A stretch of DNA of 64,000 nucleotides from Streptomyces sp. CMB-StM0423 (GTDB lineage: Bacteria > Actinomycetota > Actinomycetes > Streptomycetales > Streptomycetaceae): positions 4,186,501 through 4,250,500 of the forward strand of contig NZ_CP025407.1 in assembly GCF_002847285.1 (NCBI RefSeq). Reading direction: 5' to 3'. Below the pieces are notes generated by a model, which saw nothing but the letters and a program-made list of their open reading frames with translations, was not told the origin of the DNA and did not search any database. Both the position numbers and the translations under genes were made by a program. This document shows positions 15,676 to 24,062 of the stretch, piece after piece (the stretch's first letter is position 1; each line of letters opens with the position of its first letter).

Positions 15676-15915
15676 CTGGCTGCGGGCACTTACAAGATGA
15701 CGTGTACGGGGTGATCGCGCGCGGCGTGCGCCGCGACCTCGGCCCGGCGGGGAAAGTTTTTCTCCTCCACCGGGGGTGGACGAAGAATCAGCAGGTCAAA
15801 CGGGTGATCGCGGAGCGATAGTGTGCTTGTCCACAGCACTGTCCCCCGGCTCGTACACAGCTTTCCCCAAGTAATCCACAGGTTGGGCGAGTCTTTCCAC
15901 ACCCCCTGTGGATAG
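15653..15915. promoter_or_regulatory. Cluster of DnaA-box-like sequences upstream of dnaB
   Basis: TTGTCCACA at 15827-15835 is a perfect streptomycete DnaA box. Near-matches are TAGTCCACA (15653-15661), TAATCCACA (15872-15880), CTTTCCACA (15893-15901) and, on the other strand, CTATCCACA (15915-15907). Four lie within 90 bp. The gap before dnaB has no gene; a DnaA-dependent control region for dnaB and/or the MATE gene, or a DnaA titration site, is possible. It is too small for oriC. Confidence 0.6.
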
Positions 15916-16114
15916 CGCAATTGGCGACAGCCCGCCGCGGACCTACCGTTGACCCTCCCCCCTGCCGGCAACGGCGCCGCCGCCCCGCGGTCCGGGGGGC
16001 CGGCCGACGCGCCGGAAGCGGAACGCCGCGGGCGATTTGTCAGCGGCGTGCCGTAAGAAAGAGGGGCGCCCTGAGAGGTCCGCCGTGAGGCGGGTGGGAG
16101 GAGGTGGGGCAGCC

Positions 16115-18574
16115 GTGTCAGAGCACCGGGACTACGTGGACACCATGCCCGGGGACGTCCGTCCACTGCGCCGCGAGGCCGACCAGCACAGCCGGCCGGA
16201 CCAGTCTGCGCCCGAGGACCCCTGGGGCCCCGGCGCACCCGCCGCCTTCGAGCGCGTACCCCCGCAGGACCTGGATGCCGAGCAGTCCGTCCTCGGCGGC
16301 ATGCTGCTGTCCAAGGACGCCATCGCCGACGTCGTCGAGGTCCTCAAGGGCCACGACTTCTACCGCCCGGCGCACGAGACGGTCTACACCGCGATCCTCG
16401 ACCTTTACGCCCGTGGCGAGCCCGCCGACCCCATCACCGTCTCCGCCGAGCTCACCAAGCGCGGCGAACTCGCCCGCGTAGGCGGCGCTTCCTACCTCCA
16501 CACCCTCGTCCAGTCCGTCCCCACCGCCGCCAACGCGGAGTACTACGCCGAGATCGTCCACCAGCGCGCCATCCTGCGCCGCCTGGTCGAGGCCGGCACG
16601 CGGATCACGCAGATGGGATACGCGGCCGACGGCGAGGTCGACGACATCGTCAACTCCGCCCAGGCCGAGATCTACGCCGTCACCGAACAGCGCACCGCGG
16701 AGGACTACCTCCCCCTCGGCGAGATCATGGAGGGCGCCCTCGACGAGATCGAGGCCATCGGCTCCCGCAGCGGCCAGATGTCCGGCGTCCCCACTGGCTT
16801 CACCGACCTCGACTCCCTCACCAACGGCCTCCACCCCGGCCAGATGATCGTCGTAGCCGCCCGCCCCGCCATGGGCAAGGCCCTGGCCCTCGACACCCCG
16901 CTGCCGACCCCCACGGGGTGGACGACGATGGGCGAGATCCGCACCGGCGACCTTCTCCTGGCCGCCGACGGCTCCCCGACCCGCGTGGTCGCCGCCACCG
17001 AGGTCATGACCGGCCGCCCGTGCTACGAGGTCACCTTCGACGACGGCACCGCGATCGTCGCCGATGCGGACCATCAGTGGCTGACGGACACCAGAGCCTC
17101 CCGCCGCTCCGAGCGCATCCCGGCCGCCGTGCGAACGACCAAGGAGATCGCGGAGACCCTGCGCTGCACGAGTCTGGCGGACAACCGCCTCAACCACTCC
17201 GTTCCCACCACGGCCCCCCTCGCCCTCCCTTCTCGCCCCCTCCCCATCCCTCCGTACACGCTCGGCCTCTGGCTCGGCGACGGCACGGCCGACGCCGAGC
17301 GCATCACGACGGCGGACCCGGAGGTTCTCCGATTCATCGCCGACGACGGCATGGACGTGCGGCGAGTCGGGAAGACGATCACATTCGCCTGGCGACACGG
17401 AAGTCTCCTCGTCGCTCTCCGCGAGAACGGGCTTCTGGGCAACAAGCACATCCCGCAGGACTACCTGCGCGGCTCGGTCGAGCAGCGCAGGGAACTGCTC
17501 GCCGGGCTGCTCGACAGCGACGGCACGGTCACCGACACGGGCTCGGTCCGGTTCGCGGTCACCAACAGGGCCCTCGCCGAGGACTTCCGCGAGCTCGTGA
17601 CAAGCCTCGGCTTTCGCTGCGGTACGACGACCGAGCGGGCCGCGGGACACACGCAGCGGACTTCCACCGTCCACATCGTCACCTTCACCACAGCCGACGA
17701 CGTCTTCCGTCCGGAGCGCAAGCGCCGCACGCACGAGGCAAGGCGAAAGGCAGGCATCCACAGGCCGGCACGGCGCTTCGTCACCGATGTCCGCGAGGTG
17801 GAGAGCGTCCCGGTCCGCTGCGTACAGGTCGAGCATCCCGACCACCTGTACCTGGCCTCCCGGTCGATGGTGCCGACGCACAACAGCACGCTCGCCCTGG
17901 ACTTCGCCCGTGCCTGTTCGATCAAGAACAATCTGCCCAGCGTCATCTTCTCGCTGGAGATGGGCCGCAACGAGATCGCGATGCGGCTGCTCTCCGCGGA
18001 GGCCCGCGTGGCGCTGCACCACATGCGCTCCGGCAGCATGACCGACGACGACTGGACCCGCCTGGCCCGCCGGATGCCGGAGGTGACGGGGGCCCCGCTC
18101 TACATCGACGACTCACCGAACCTGTCGATGATGGAGATCCGCGCCAAGTGCCGCCGGCTGAAGCAGCGCAACGACCTGCAGATGATCGTCATCGACTACC
18201 TCCAACTGATGCAGACGGGCGGCTCCCGTCGCCCGGAGAGCCGCCAGCAGGAGGTCTCGGAGATGTCCCGGAACCTCAAGCTCCTGGCCAAGGAGCTTGA
18301 GGTTCCGGTGATCGCCCTGTCCCAGCTCAACCGCGGCCCCGAACAGCGCACCGACAAGAAGCCGATGGTCTCCGACCTTCGCGAGTCGGGATCGATCGAG
18401 CAAGACGCAGACATGGTCATCTTGTTGCACCGTGAGGACGCGTACGAAAAGGAGTCGCCACGTGCGGGCGAGGCGGACCTGATCGTCGCGAAGCACCGCA
18501 ACGGCCCGACGGCGACGATCACGGTGGCCTTCCAGGGCCACTACTCCCGCTTCGTGGACATGGCCCAGACCTGA
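16115..18574 (+). CDS. dnaB: Replicative DNA helicase DnaB, interrupted by an intein
   Basis: 819 codons: 255 residues of N-extein, a 335-residue intein, 229 residues of C-extein, giving a spliced helicase of 484 residues, normal for DnaB. The N-terminal domain begins at ERVPPQDLDAEQSVLGGML; the P-loop ARPAMGK-STLAL is split by the intein after Lys; the C-extein has VIIDYLQLM-like VIVIDYLQLM and SGSIEQDADMV. It unwinds DNA at the replication fork as a hexamer. Start GTG at 16115 is chosen because GGAGGAGGT lies eight bases before it; earlier in-frame codons have no such site. Without splicing the ATPase would be dead, so the intein must be active if this is the only copy. Confidence 0.95.
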   Translation: MSEHRDYVDTMPGDVRPLRREADQHSRPDQSAPEDPWGPGAPAAFERVPPQDLDAEQSVLGGMLLSKDAIADVVEVLKGHDFYRPAHETVYTAILDLYARGEPADPITVSAELTKRGELARVGGASYLHTLVQSVPTAANAEYYAEIVHQRAILRRLVEAGTRITQMGYAADGEVDDIVNSAQAEIYAVTEQRTAEDYLPLGEIMEGALDEIEAIGSRSGQMSGVPTGFTDLDSLTNGLHPGQMIVVAARPAMGKALALDTPLPTPTGWTTMGEIRTGDLLLAADGSPTRVVAATEVMTGRPCYEVTFDDGTAIVADADHQWLTDTRASRRSERIPAAVRTTKEIAETLRCTSLADNRLNHSVPTTAPLALPSRPLPIPPYTLGLWLGDGTADAERITTADPEVLRFIADDGMDVRRVGKTITFAWRHGSLLVALRENGLLGNKHIPQDYLRGSVEQRRELLAGLLDSDGTVTDTGSVRFAVTNRALAEDFRELVTSLGFRCGTTTERAAGHTQRTSTVHIVTFTTADDVFRPERKRRTHEARRKAGIHRPARRFVTDVREVESVPVRCVQVEHPDHLYLASRSMVPTHNSTLALDFARACSIKNNLPSVIFSLEMGRNEIAMRLLSAEARVALHHMRSGSMTDDDWTRLARRMPEVTGAPLYIDDSPNLSMMEIRAKCRRLKQRNDLQMIVIDYLQLMQTGGSRRPESRQQEVSEMSRNLKLLAKELEVPVIALSQLNRGPEQRTDKKPMVSDLRESGSIEQDADMVILLHREDAYEKESPRAGEADLIVAKHRNGPTATITVAFQGHYSRFVDMAQT
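16880..17884 (+). other. DnaB intein with class 3 (WCT) hallmarks and LAGLIDADG endonuclease
   Basis: 335 residues inserted between P-loop Lys and Ser. Position 1 is Ala, not Cys/Ser. Trp67 lies two residues after the block B His (DHQWL), Cys314 is in block F (PVRCVQV), and Thr333 precedes the terminal His-Asn: together the W-C-T triad of class 3 inteins, in which the internal Cys starts splicing. The +1 extein residue is Ser. Two dodecapeptide motifs, TLGLWLGDG (about 127) and LLAGLLDSDG (about 206), indicate a LAGLIDADG homing endonuclease with acidic residues intact. Class assignment is from residues visible here plus known class 3 definitions. Confidence 0.9.
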
Positions 18575-18634
18575 CCCGCGGGAGCGTTTGCAGGATCTCG
18601 CGGCCGATGCCGTGATCGTGTGGGATGCTGCTGC

Positions 18635-19198
18635 TCAGCGCCTCGTCTCGTACCTGGTCAGGACCACGCCGTCGGGAAACGTCCGCGTCTCCACCAGGTT
18701 GAGGTTCACCCAGTTGTCCAGTGCGGTGAAGAACGGCGTGCCGCCGCCCACCAGGACCGGCGCGGTGGCCAGCACGTACTCGTCAATCAGCCCGGCCCGC
18801 ATGGCCGCCCCGGCGAGCGTCGCGCCGCCGATGTCCATCGGGCCGCCGTCCTCGGCCTTGAGCCGGGTGATCTCGGCGACCGCGTCGCCGGTGACCAGGC
18901 GGGTGTTCCAGTCGACTTTGTCGATCGTCGAAGAGAACACCACCTTCGACATGTCCCGCCAGCGGCGCGCGAACTCGATCTCCGCCGGGGTGGCGTTGGG
19001 CTGCTGGTCGCCGGTCGGCCAGTGGGAGCTCATCGTCTGCCACAGCTTGCGCCCGTACAGCGTCAGGTCGGTCGCCTGCAACTGGTCGGACCAAAACTGG
19101 AACAACTCGTCGCTCGGCACGCCCCAGCCGATGTCATCGCCGGGCGCGGCGATGTAGCCGTCCAGGGACAGGTTCATGCCGTACATCAGTTTTCGCAT
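18635..19198 (-). CDS. Dihydrofolate reductase/RibD C-terminal-like protein
   Basis: 187 residues. MRKLMYGMNLSLDGYIA, LTLYGRKLWQTM and MDIGGATLAGAAMRAGLIDE match the RibD C-terminal/DHFR-like fold that binds NADPH; this stand-alone family is common in actinobacteria and its substrate is usually unknown. It converges with dnaB, with a 60-bp gap that shows no clear hairpin. No good Shine-Dalgarno precedes the ATG. Confidence 0.85.
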   Translation of the reverse strand: MRKLMYGMNLSLDGYIAAPGDDIGWGVPSDELFQFWSDQLQATDLTLYGRKLWQTMSSHWPTGDQQPNATPAEIEFARRWRDMSKVVFSSTIDKVDWNTRLVTGDAVAEITRLKAEDGGPMDIGGATLAGAAMRAGLIDEYVLATAPVLVGGGTPFFTALDNWVNLNLVETRTFPDGVVLTRYETRR

Positions 19199-19384
19199 GG
19201 CGCCAGCCTTCCGTGAGTCGGTCTCACGCGCACAGACCGGCGCGGCGCGGGAAACTCATCGGTGCGCGATCTGAGCTCAGCCGCAGACTCATCGTTCCGC
19301 CGGGGAAATGGCATCGATCTGAGACTGATCTCGGGTGACATCGCCGTGAGACAGCAGAGAACCGGCAGATCACAGAAGATCGAC

Positions 19385-19629
19385 ATGCTATCGACTTCCA
19401 CCGTTTCCGGCGAGTCGGGTGGCACCACCCGCTGCGCGCAGGAGCGATCGAGGTCGGCGGCTGCCGGGTACTCGGCATCGAATGGGACCAGGGCGACCAT
19501 TCGATGAGGCACCGCGGTGAGCGGGGCGCAGGCCAGGTATATCCGGTCACGCTCGAAGCCGACGAGGCGGGTGAGATGGTGATGCGATGGACCATCCCGC
19601 CCTATGACTGCGACGACGCAGGCGAGTGA
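19385..19629 (+). pseudogene. Probable frameshifted small gene, family unknown
   Basis: Two frames look coding in turn. From ATG 19385 the reading MLSTSTVSGESGGTTRC is protein-like; then coding character moves to the frame that reads GAIEVGGCRVLGIEWDQ and, from about 19504, YPVTLEADEAGEMVMRW to the TGA at 19627-19629. A single frameshift near 19435-19445 would join them into an 81-residue protein. Alternatively the second part is a separate 41-residue gene from ATG 19504, whose start overlaps the first stop as ATGA. No known domain recognised. Confidence 0.4.
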
Positions 19630-19799
19630 CGAGCTCAGCGCTCGACGTCCTTCCCGGCACCTTCGACAAGATCCCGGAGACCTTGGACGCGGCGTCCAGG
19701 ACAGACGTCGTCAGCCGCATCGGACAAGCCGTGACCCAGCGTGAGTGGGCAGAGCGGATGGTCGCGGAAGGTGTCCACAGGGAAATGCCACGGAACTGA
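19626..19799 (+). CDS. Small hypothetical protein (57 aa)
   Basis: GTG at 19626 overlaps the preceding stop as GTGA. The product reads as a soluble helical peptide (LDVLPGTFDKIPETLDAASR, then VVSRIGQAVTQREWAERMVA) with normal codon bias. No family is recognised. It may be a remnant of a larger gene or part of a small translationally coupled set with the frame before it. Confidence 0.4.
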   Translation: MTSSALDVLPGTFDKIPETLDAASRTDVVSRIGQAVTQREWAERMVAEGVHREMPRN

Positions 19800-19907
19800 G
19801 ACACCGTGCCCCGACATGAGCTGAGACAGCCTACGAGGTGAGTTGAAGCGCCACCACTCCGCCTGGGGAGCGAACGCCGCCACTGTGGGGTCGAGCTTCA
19901 GGGCCCG

Positions 19908-20117
19908 TTGCCCGCCCCGAGTGCGGCAGCGTCCCTCGACGAATGGCAGCAGGCGCGGGATACGGGCCGCCTCGATGAGTACGACAGCAGGTTCGGGATC
20001 ACCGCCGAGCCGCCCGTCTCTCAGTGGGAAGGCCACCGTCCCGAGCCGCTGACCGCCGAAGAGTTCGAGGCGGTTTGGGACACGGCCCGCCGCCGGATCT
20101 CAGAGGGCAGCCCCTGA
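19908..20117 (+). CDS. Small hypothetical protein or gene remnant (69 aa)
   Basis: Reads LDEWQQARDTGRLDEYDSRF, GITAEPPVSQWEG and LTAEEFEAVWDTARRRI, acidic and helical with proper codon bias. The only start is a TTG without a ribosome binding site, so the 5' end is probably lost; codon character weakens upstream. No domain recognised. The surrounding 1.2 kb (19200-20376) looks like decaying accessory DNA. Confidence 0.4.
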   Translation: MPAPSAAASLDEWQQARDTGRLDEYDSRFGITAEPPVSQWEGHRPEPLTAEEFEAVWDTARRRISEGSP

Positions 20118-20313
20118 CCACATCGATGGCGGCCGATGAGCAATCGGTGGCAGGCACCGGGCGTTGCGGTGGCGTCGACGGTTCCGCCCGCCTGGCCGAG
20201 CGGGATACGTACCTCTGGGGGCGGGACCACGAGGCGCACTGCGGTCCGACGACCTGCGGATACCGGTCACCGGCCGATGAGCGTCCCGCCTGGGGCGGAT
20301 GAACGTTGCTCTC

Positions 20314-20329
20314 CCGGCCGGAAGGCCGG
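20314..20329 (-). terminator. Hairpin downstream of def
   Basis: CCGGCC-GGAA-GGCCGG, a six-pair stem with a GGAA loop, about 48 bp after the def stop codon in a region without other coding signal. Confidence 0.5.
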
Positions 20330-20376
20330 TCAGGGCTGCGTTCGGGGGCACGCGCCCGCGGTACGTGCGGAGGTGC

Positions 20377-21039
20377 TCACTTGCCCAGGGCGGCGGCTCG
20401 GGTGGCGCGTTGGGCGAAGACGTCCTCGCGGTTCGCCTCCATCTGGCGCAGTGCGTCCTTGCGGTCCCGTCTGGAGAGGCGGTCGAGGTACGTGTGACCG
20501 GCGAGGTGGTCGGTCTCGTGCTGGAGGCAGCGGGCGAAGTAGCCCGTGGCCTCGATGACGAGGGGGTTGCCGTCCTTGTCGAGTCCGCGGGCGGTGGCGC
20601 GGTCGGTGCGGGGGACCGGCATGCCGGCACCGGGGACGGAGAGGCAGCCCTCGTAGTCGTCGATGAGGCGGCGGTCGGCCGGGGCGGGGAGGTCCACGAC
20701 CGGGTTGAGGAGGTGGCCGAGATGCCGGACGCCGTCGTCGTCCGGGCAGTCGTACACGAAGAGCCGCAGGTCTACGCCGACTTGGTTGGCGGCGAGGCCG
20801 GCGCCTTCGGCCACGTACATGGTCAGGAACATGTCGTCGATCAGCGCCGAGAGCCCCGGGGTCCCGAACTCCGTGACGTCCCGGCACGGACGGCTCAGCA
20901 CCTCCTCACCCACGACCGTCACCCTGCGCACCGAACCCCGGGCCGCCTCCGGTGGGAGGGCCGGGTGGCTGTCCACCGGGCGGCCCTGTACGCGGACTGG
21001 CGGGCCGGCGGGGCGGGACCGTTCGTCGCGAACAGACAT
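20377..21039 (-). CDS. def: Peptide deformylase
   Basis: 220 residues. All three deformylase motifs are present: GAGLAANQVGV, EGCLSVPG and QHETDHLAG, giving the Cys and two His metal ligands and the catalytic Glu. It removes the N-formyl group from new proteins. The N-terminal 40 residues are longer than in the minimal enzyme. ATG at 21039 has GGGAGAAG upstream; the frame is open further back but crosses the divergent regulator. It shares a 108-bp divergent promoter region with the winged-helix gene. Confidence 0.93.
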   Translation of the reverse strand: MSVRDERSRPAGPPVRVQGRPVDSHPALPPEAARGSVRRVTVVGEEVLSRPCRDVTEFGTPGLSALIDDMFLTMYVAEGAGLAANQVGVDLRLFVYDCPDDDGVRHLGHLLNPVVDLPAPADRRLIDDYEGCLSVPGAGMPVPRTDRATARGLDKDGNPLVIEATGYFARCLQHETDHLAGHTYLDRLSRRDRKDALRQMEANREDVFAQRATRAAALGK

Positions 21040-21121
21040 GGACTTCTCCCTCTTCCGTACGCCGCAGCGTCGGCCGGCGCCGCCGGCGCATGCCTGGCCA
21101 AGGGCAAACCCTTGCCAACTC

Positions 21122-21148
21122 CTTTGCAAACTAGCAGACTTTGCAAAG
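21122..21148. promoter_or_regulatory. Repeated CTTTGCAAAG operator
   Basis: CTTTGCAAA at 21122-21130 and the perfect palindrome CTTTGCAAAG at 21139-21148 are 17 bp apart, between def and the divergent regulator. The second overlaps the regulator's GTG. This is well placed for autoregulation and for control of def. Confidence 0.6.
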
Positions 21149-21702
21149 TGACTGAAGACGACGCCGCCACCCGCGCGGAACTGCGCGTACACCCGGTCCG
21201 TACCGCCCTGCTGGACCTCCTCGCCGAAGTCGGCACCGTCACCGCGACCGAGGCCGCCGCCCGGCTCGGCTTCAGCTCCGGCCTCTGCTCCTTCCACCTG
21301 CGGCAGCTCGCCCGCCACGGATACGTCGAGGAGGTCCCCACCCGCGGCGGCCGCGCCCGCCCCTGGCGCCTGACGCGGCCCGCCGCCGCTGCCGCGAGCC
21401 CCGCCGAGGAGCAGTTCGGCGATCTGGCCCGCGGGTTGGAGGACGAGAGCTGGCAGCGGTGGCTGGCCCGGCGGGACGAGGCGCCGACCGCGTGGCGGCG
21501 GGACGAAGCCTTCAGCGCCGTCGCCTATCTGACGCCCGAGGAGATGAGCCGGGTCGCGGACGCGATCCGCCGGGCGCTCCTTCCGTACCAGGACCGCGAG
21601 CAACGCCCCCTGGCGCGGCCCGCCGACGCCCGGCCCGTGGCCCTCGTCACCCGGCTGTTCCCCCTGCTGCCCCACCCGCAGGACGGCCAGGACCAGGACT
21701 GA
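21148..21702 (+). CDS. ArsR-like winged-helix transcriptional regulator
   Basis: 184 residues. The N-terminal winged helix (HPVRTALLDLLAEVGTVTAT, GFSSGLCSFHLRQLARHGYV) is of the ArsR/helix-turn-helix-20 type seen in many streptomycete regulators; the C-terminal part (LEDESWQRWLARRDEAPTAW) is common in that group. No metal-binding Cys motif is visible. GTG at 21148 has no ribosome binding site and lies inside the repeat operator, so the mRNA may be leaderless. It is divergent from def. Confidence 0.75.
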   Translation: MTEDDAATRAELRVHPVRTALLDLLAEVGTVTATEAAARLGFSSGLCSFHLRQLARHGYVEEVPTRGGRARPWRLTRPAAAAASPAEEQFGDLARGLEDESWQRWLARRDEAPTAWRRDEAFSAVAYLTPEEMSRVADAIRRALLPYQDREQRPLARPADARPVALVTRLFPLLPHPQDGQDQD

Positions 21703-21709
21703 GCCGCAG

Positions 21710-22387
21710 TCAGTCCAGACCGGCGCGGCGGAGCACGAGCCCGTAGTGGTCGGGGTCGGCCAGGATGAGGCTCCTGGCCCGGTCGTGGTCCGCCCTGAAG
21801 GCATCCGGCCAGGCGGCGGGATCCAGCGGGATCCACAGCGCGAGGTCCAGCCGCACCGCGGGGTCGTCGCAGGTCAGGAAGGCGGTCAGGACCGCCTCCC
21901 GGTAGGCGGCGCGCACGTCGGCGAGTGCGTCGGAGGCGGCCTGGCTCTCCGGGGTCGGCGTTCCGCTTCGTACGCCGTCCGCGGACGCGTAGCGCAGCGG
22001 GGGCCCGGAGAAGTACCAGGCCATGGTCGCCCCGGTCTTCTCGGCGGGCGTGCCGCTGCGGACGTAGGAGACGATCCGCTCCTGCGTCCAGCGGTGCCCG
22101 AGGGTCTTGACCAGGGGGCGTACGAGCTGGTTGATCCCGCTGCGGCAGTGGTCGAGAACCGCGGCCCGGACGAGCAGTTCGGCGTGCCGGCGCGTGCGGT
22201 CGGGGTCGGCCCCGGCGGCGCGGCCGATCTCCCAGCGCTTGACCTCGCACCGGCGGTAGGCGCTCTCCCCCGCACCGTCCGGAACGGCCCAGGCGGGGCT
22301 GAAGAGTTCCAGCAGCCCGTCCAGGTGCGGTTCGAACGCGGCGGTACGGGCCGGAGGATCCGGAATCATCTCGAACGTCTCAGGCAT
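21710..22387 (-). CDS. Hypothetical protein (225 aa)
   Basis: Soluble, Trp- and Asp-rich protein: AYRRCEVKRWEIGRAAG, RSGINQLVRPLVKTLGHRW, ILADPDHYGLVLRRAGLD. No signal peptide, membrane segment or recognised domain. ATG at 22387 follows a G-rich stretch (GGGGGGCGGG) that could serve as binding site. It lies 22 bp downstream of the ABC operon on the same strand and may be its last gene. Confidence 0.65.
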   Translation of the reverse strand: MPETFEMIPDPPARTAAFEPHLDGLLELFSPAWAVPDGAGESAYRRCEVKRWEIGRAAGADPDRTRRHAELLVRAAVLDHCRSGINQLVRPLVKTLGHRWTQERIVSYVRSGTPAEKTGATMAWYFSGPPLRYASADGVRSGTPTPESQAASDALADVRAAYREAVLTAFLTCDDPAVRLDLALWIPLDPAAWPDAFRADHDRARSLILADPDHYGLVLRRAGLD

Positions 22388-22409
22388 CGCCCGCCCCCCA
22401 CCCCGGAAT

Positions 22410-23132
22410 CTACTCCTCGCCCGCCAGTGTCAGCGACCGCAGCCGCTGGGCGGCGAACCACGTCGCACCCGCCGTGACCACGACCAGCAGGACCGTCGCC
22501 ACCGGCAGCGCCACATCGGAGACCACGTGACCGCCCTGGCCGATCCTCTCGCCCACCGCCAGCGCCCACTGCTGGATGCTGAGCGTCTTCACGCCGTCGA
22601 CGAGGCTGCCGAGCAGGGCCTCCCACACCAGCGCGTAGACGAGTCCGAAGACCACCGCGTGCCGCGAGATCGTGCCGAGCATCAGGAAGAAGGCGGCGTA
22701 CGCGACGGAGGCGACCGCTGCGGCCAGGGCGTACGCGACCGCCAGGCGGCTGCCGTTGCCGCCGAGGATGAACCCGGCGACCAGCGTGGGCAGCGCGGAG
22801 AACGCCACGGTCACGCTGACCGCGACGATCAGCTTCGTGAGGATGATCGTCGGGCGCGGCACGGGCTTCGCGAGCAGATAGACGATCGAACTGTCGTCGA
22901 TCTCCGGGCCGATGGCGCCCGTGCCGGCGATGACGCCGATGAGCGGCACCATGGTCGCCAGCGCGAAGCCGCCGAGGAGGTCGGCGGTGACCTCGTCGTC
23001 GGCGCCGACGAGGGCGCGTACGACGATGGCGATGGCGATGAGCAGCACGGGCAGCAGGAGCAGGATGAGCGCCCGGCGGCGGCCGAGGATGGCCCGCTGG
23101 GTGAGCCGGGCGACGGTGGGGTGGTAGAGCAT
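22410..23132 (-). CDS. ABC-2 type transporter permease (second pair)
   Basis: 240 residues with six hydrophobic segments (ALILLLLPVLLIAIAIVV, FALATMVPLIGVIAGTGAIG and others). GPEIDDSSIVYLLAKPVPR is the typical coupling loop of ABC-2 permeases. It is 18 bp downstream of its ATPase gene, with GAGAAGGAG before the ATG. Substrate unknown. Confidence 0.85.
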   Translation of the reverse strand: MLYHPTVARLTQRAILGRRRALILLLLPVLLIAIAIVVRALVGADDEVTADLLGGFALATMVPLIGVIAGTGAIGPEIDDSSIVYLLAKPVPRPTIILTKLIVAVSVTVAFSALPTLVAGFILGGNGSRLAVAYALAAAVASVAYAAFFLMLGTISRHAVVFGLVYALVWEALLGSLVDGVKTLSIQQWALAVGERIGQGGHVVSDVALPVATVLLVVVTAGATWFAAQRLRSLTLAGEE

Positions 23133-23150
23133 TGCGTTCTTCGCTCCTTC

Positions 23151-24062
23151 TCAGGCCGCGACCAGGTACGAGAAGACGGATTCGAGGGACTCGTCGGACG
23201 GCGAGACCTCGTAGAGGCGGATGCCGTGGTCCCTGGCGACGCGCGGCAGCAGCTCGGTGAAGCGGGCGAAGTCGACGGCCTGGATGTGCAGGACGCCGTC
23301 GCGCCGGTCGAGTTCGAGCCCGGCGGTGGACGGGTCGGCGATGAGCGCGGAGGCGAGGGCGCGGTCGTCGCTGGAGCGTACGGCGTAGTGGTGCGGGCGG
23401 TCGGTCATCAGCCGGCGGATCTTGCGGAAGTCGCCGGAGGCGGCGTGCCGGCCGGCGACGATCACCTCGATGTGCGCGGCGAGTTGCTCGACCTCCTCCA
23501 GGATGTGCGAGGAGAACAGCACGGTGCGGCCGGCGGCGCCCATCTGCCGCAGCAGGTCCATGAGGTGCATGCGCTGGCGCGGGTCCATGCCGTTGAACGG
23601 CTCGTCGAGAAGCAGCACGTCGGGCTCGTGGACGAGGGCGGACGCCATCTTCACGCGCTGGCGCATGCCTTTGCTGTACGTGCTGATGCGGCGGTTCTGC
23701 GCGTACTCCATCTCGACCGTGGCCAGCGCCTTGCGCGCGGCTTCGGCGCCGAGGCCGTGCAGCTCGGCATTGGCGAGGACGAACTCGCGGCCGGTGAGGA
23801 AGTCGTACATCGCCTCGCGCTCGGGGACAAGCCCGATCTGCTGGTAGACCCGCTCGTTGCGCCAGATGCGAACACCGTCGAGGGTGACCGCACCGGTGGA
23901 GGGGGAGAGGAAGCCGGCCATCATGTTGATGAGGGTCGACTTGCCGGCGCCGTTGGGGCCGAGGAGGCCCGTGACGCCCGGGCCGATGGCCATGGTCACG
24001 TCGTTGACGGCGACGACGTTGCCGAACCAGCGGGAGACGCTGTCGATCCGGATGGTGGTCAC
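23151..24062 (-). CDS. ABC transporter ATP-binding protein (second pair)
   Basis: 303 residues. Walker A GPNGAGKST, signature YSKGMRQRVKMA, Walker B VLLLDEPFNGMD and switch His in SSHILEEVE are all present. YSKGM rather than LSGGQ is usual for ABC-2 exporters. GTG at 24062 overlaps the upstream permease stop as GTGA, so the frame's further upstream extension is not used. It energises the permease encoded downstream. Confidence 0.9.
   Translation of the reverse strand: MTTIRIDSVSRWFGNVVAVNDVTMAIGPGVTGLLGPNGAGKSTLINMMAGFLSPSTGAVTLDGVRIWRNERVYQQIGLVPEREAMYDFLTGREFVLANAELHGLGAEAARKALATVEMEYAQNRRISTYSKGMRQRVKMASALVHEPDVLLLDEPFNGMDPRQRMHLMDLLRQMGAAGRTVLFSSHILEEVEQLAAHIEVIVAGRHAASGDFRKIRRLMTDRPHHYAVRSSDDRALASALIADPSTAGLELDRRDGVLHIQAVDFARFTELLPRVARDHGIRLYEVSPSDESLESVFSYLVAA

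Noticed and set aside
15640..16114. DnaA boxes considered as oriC
   Set aside because: Streptomyces oriC lies between dnaA and dnaN with many more boxes over several hundred bases; neither gene is here.
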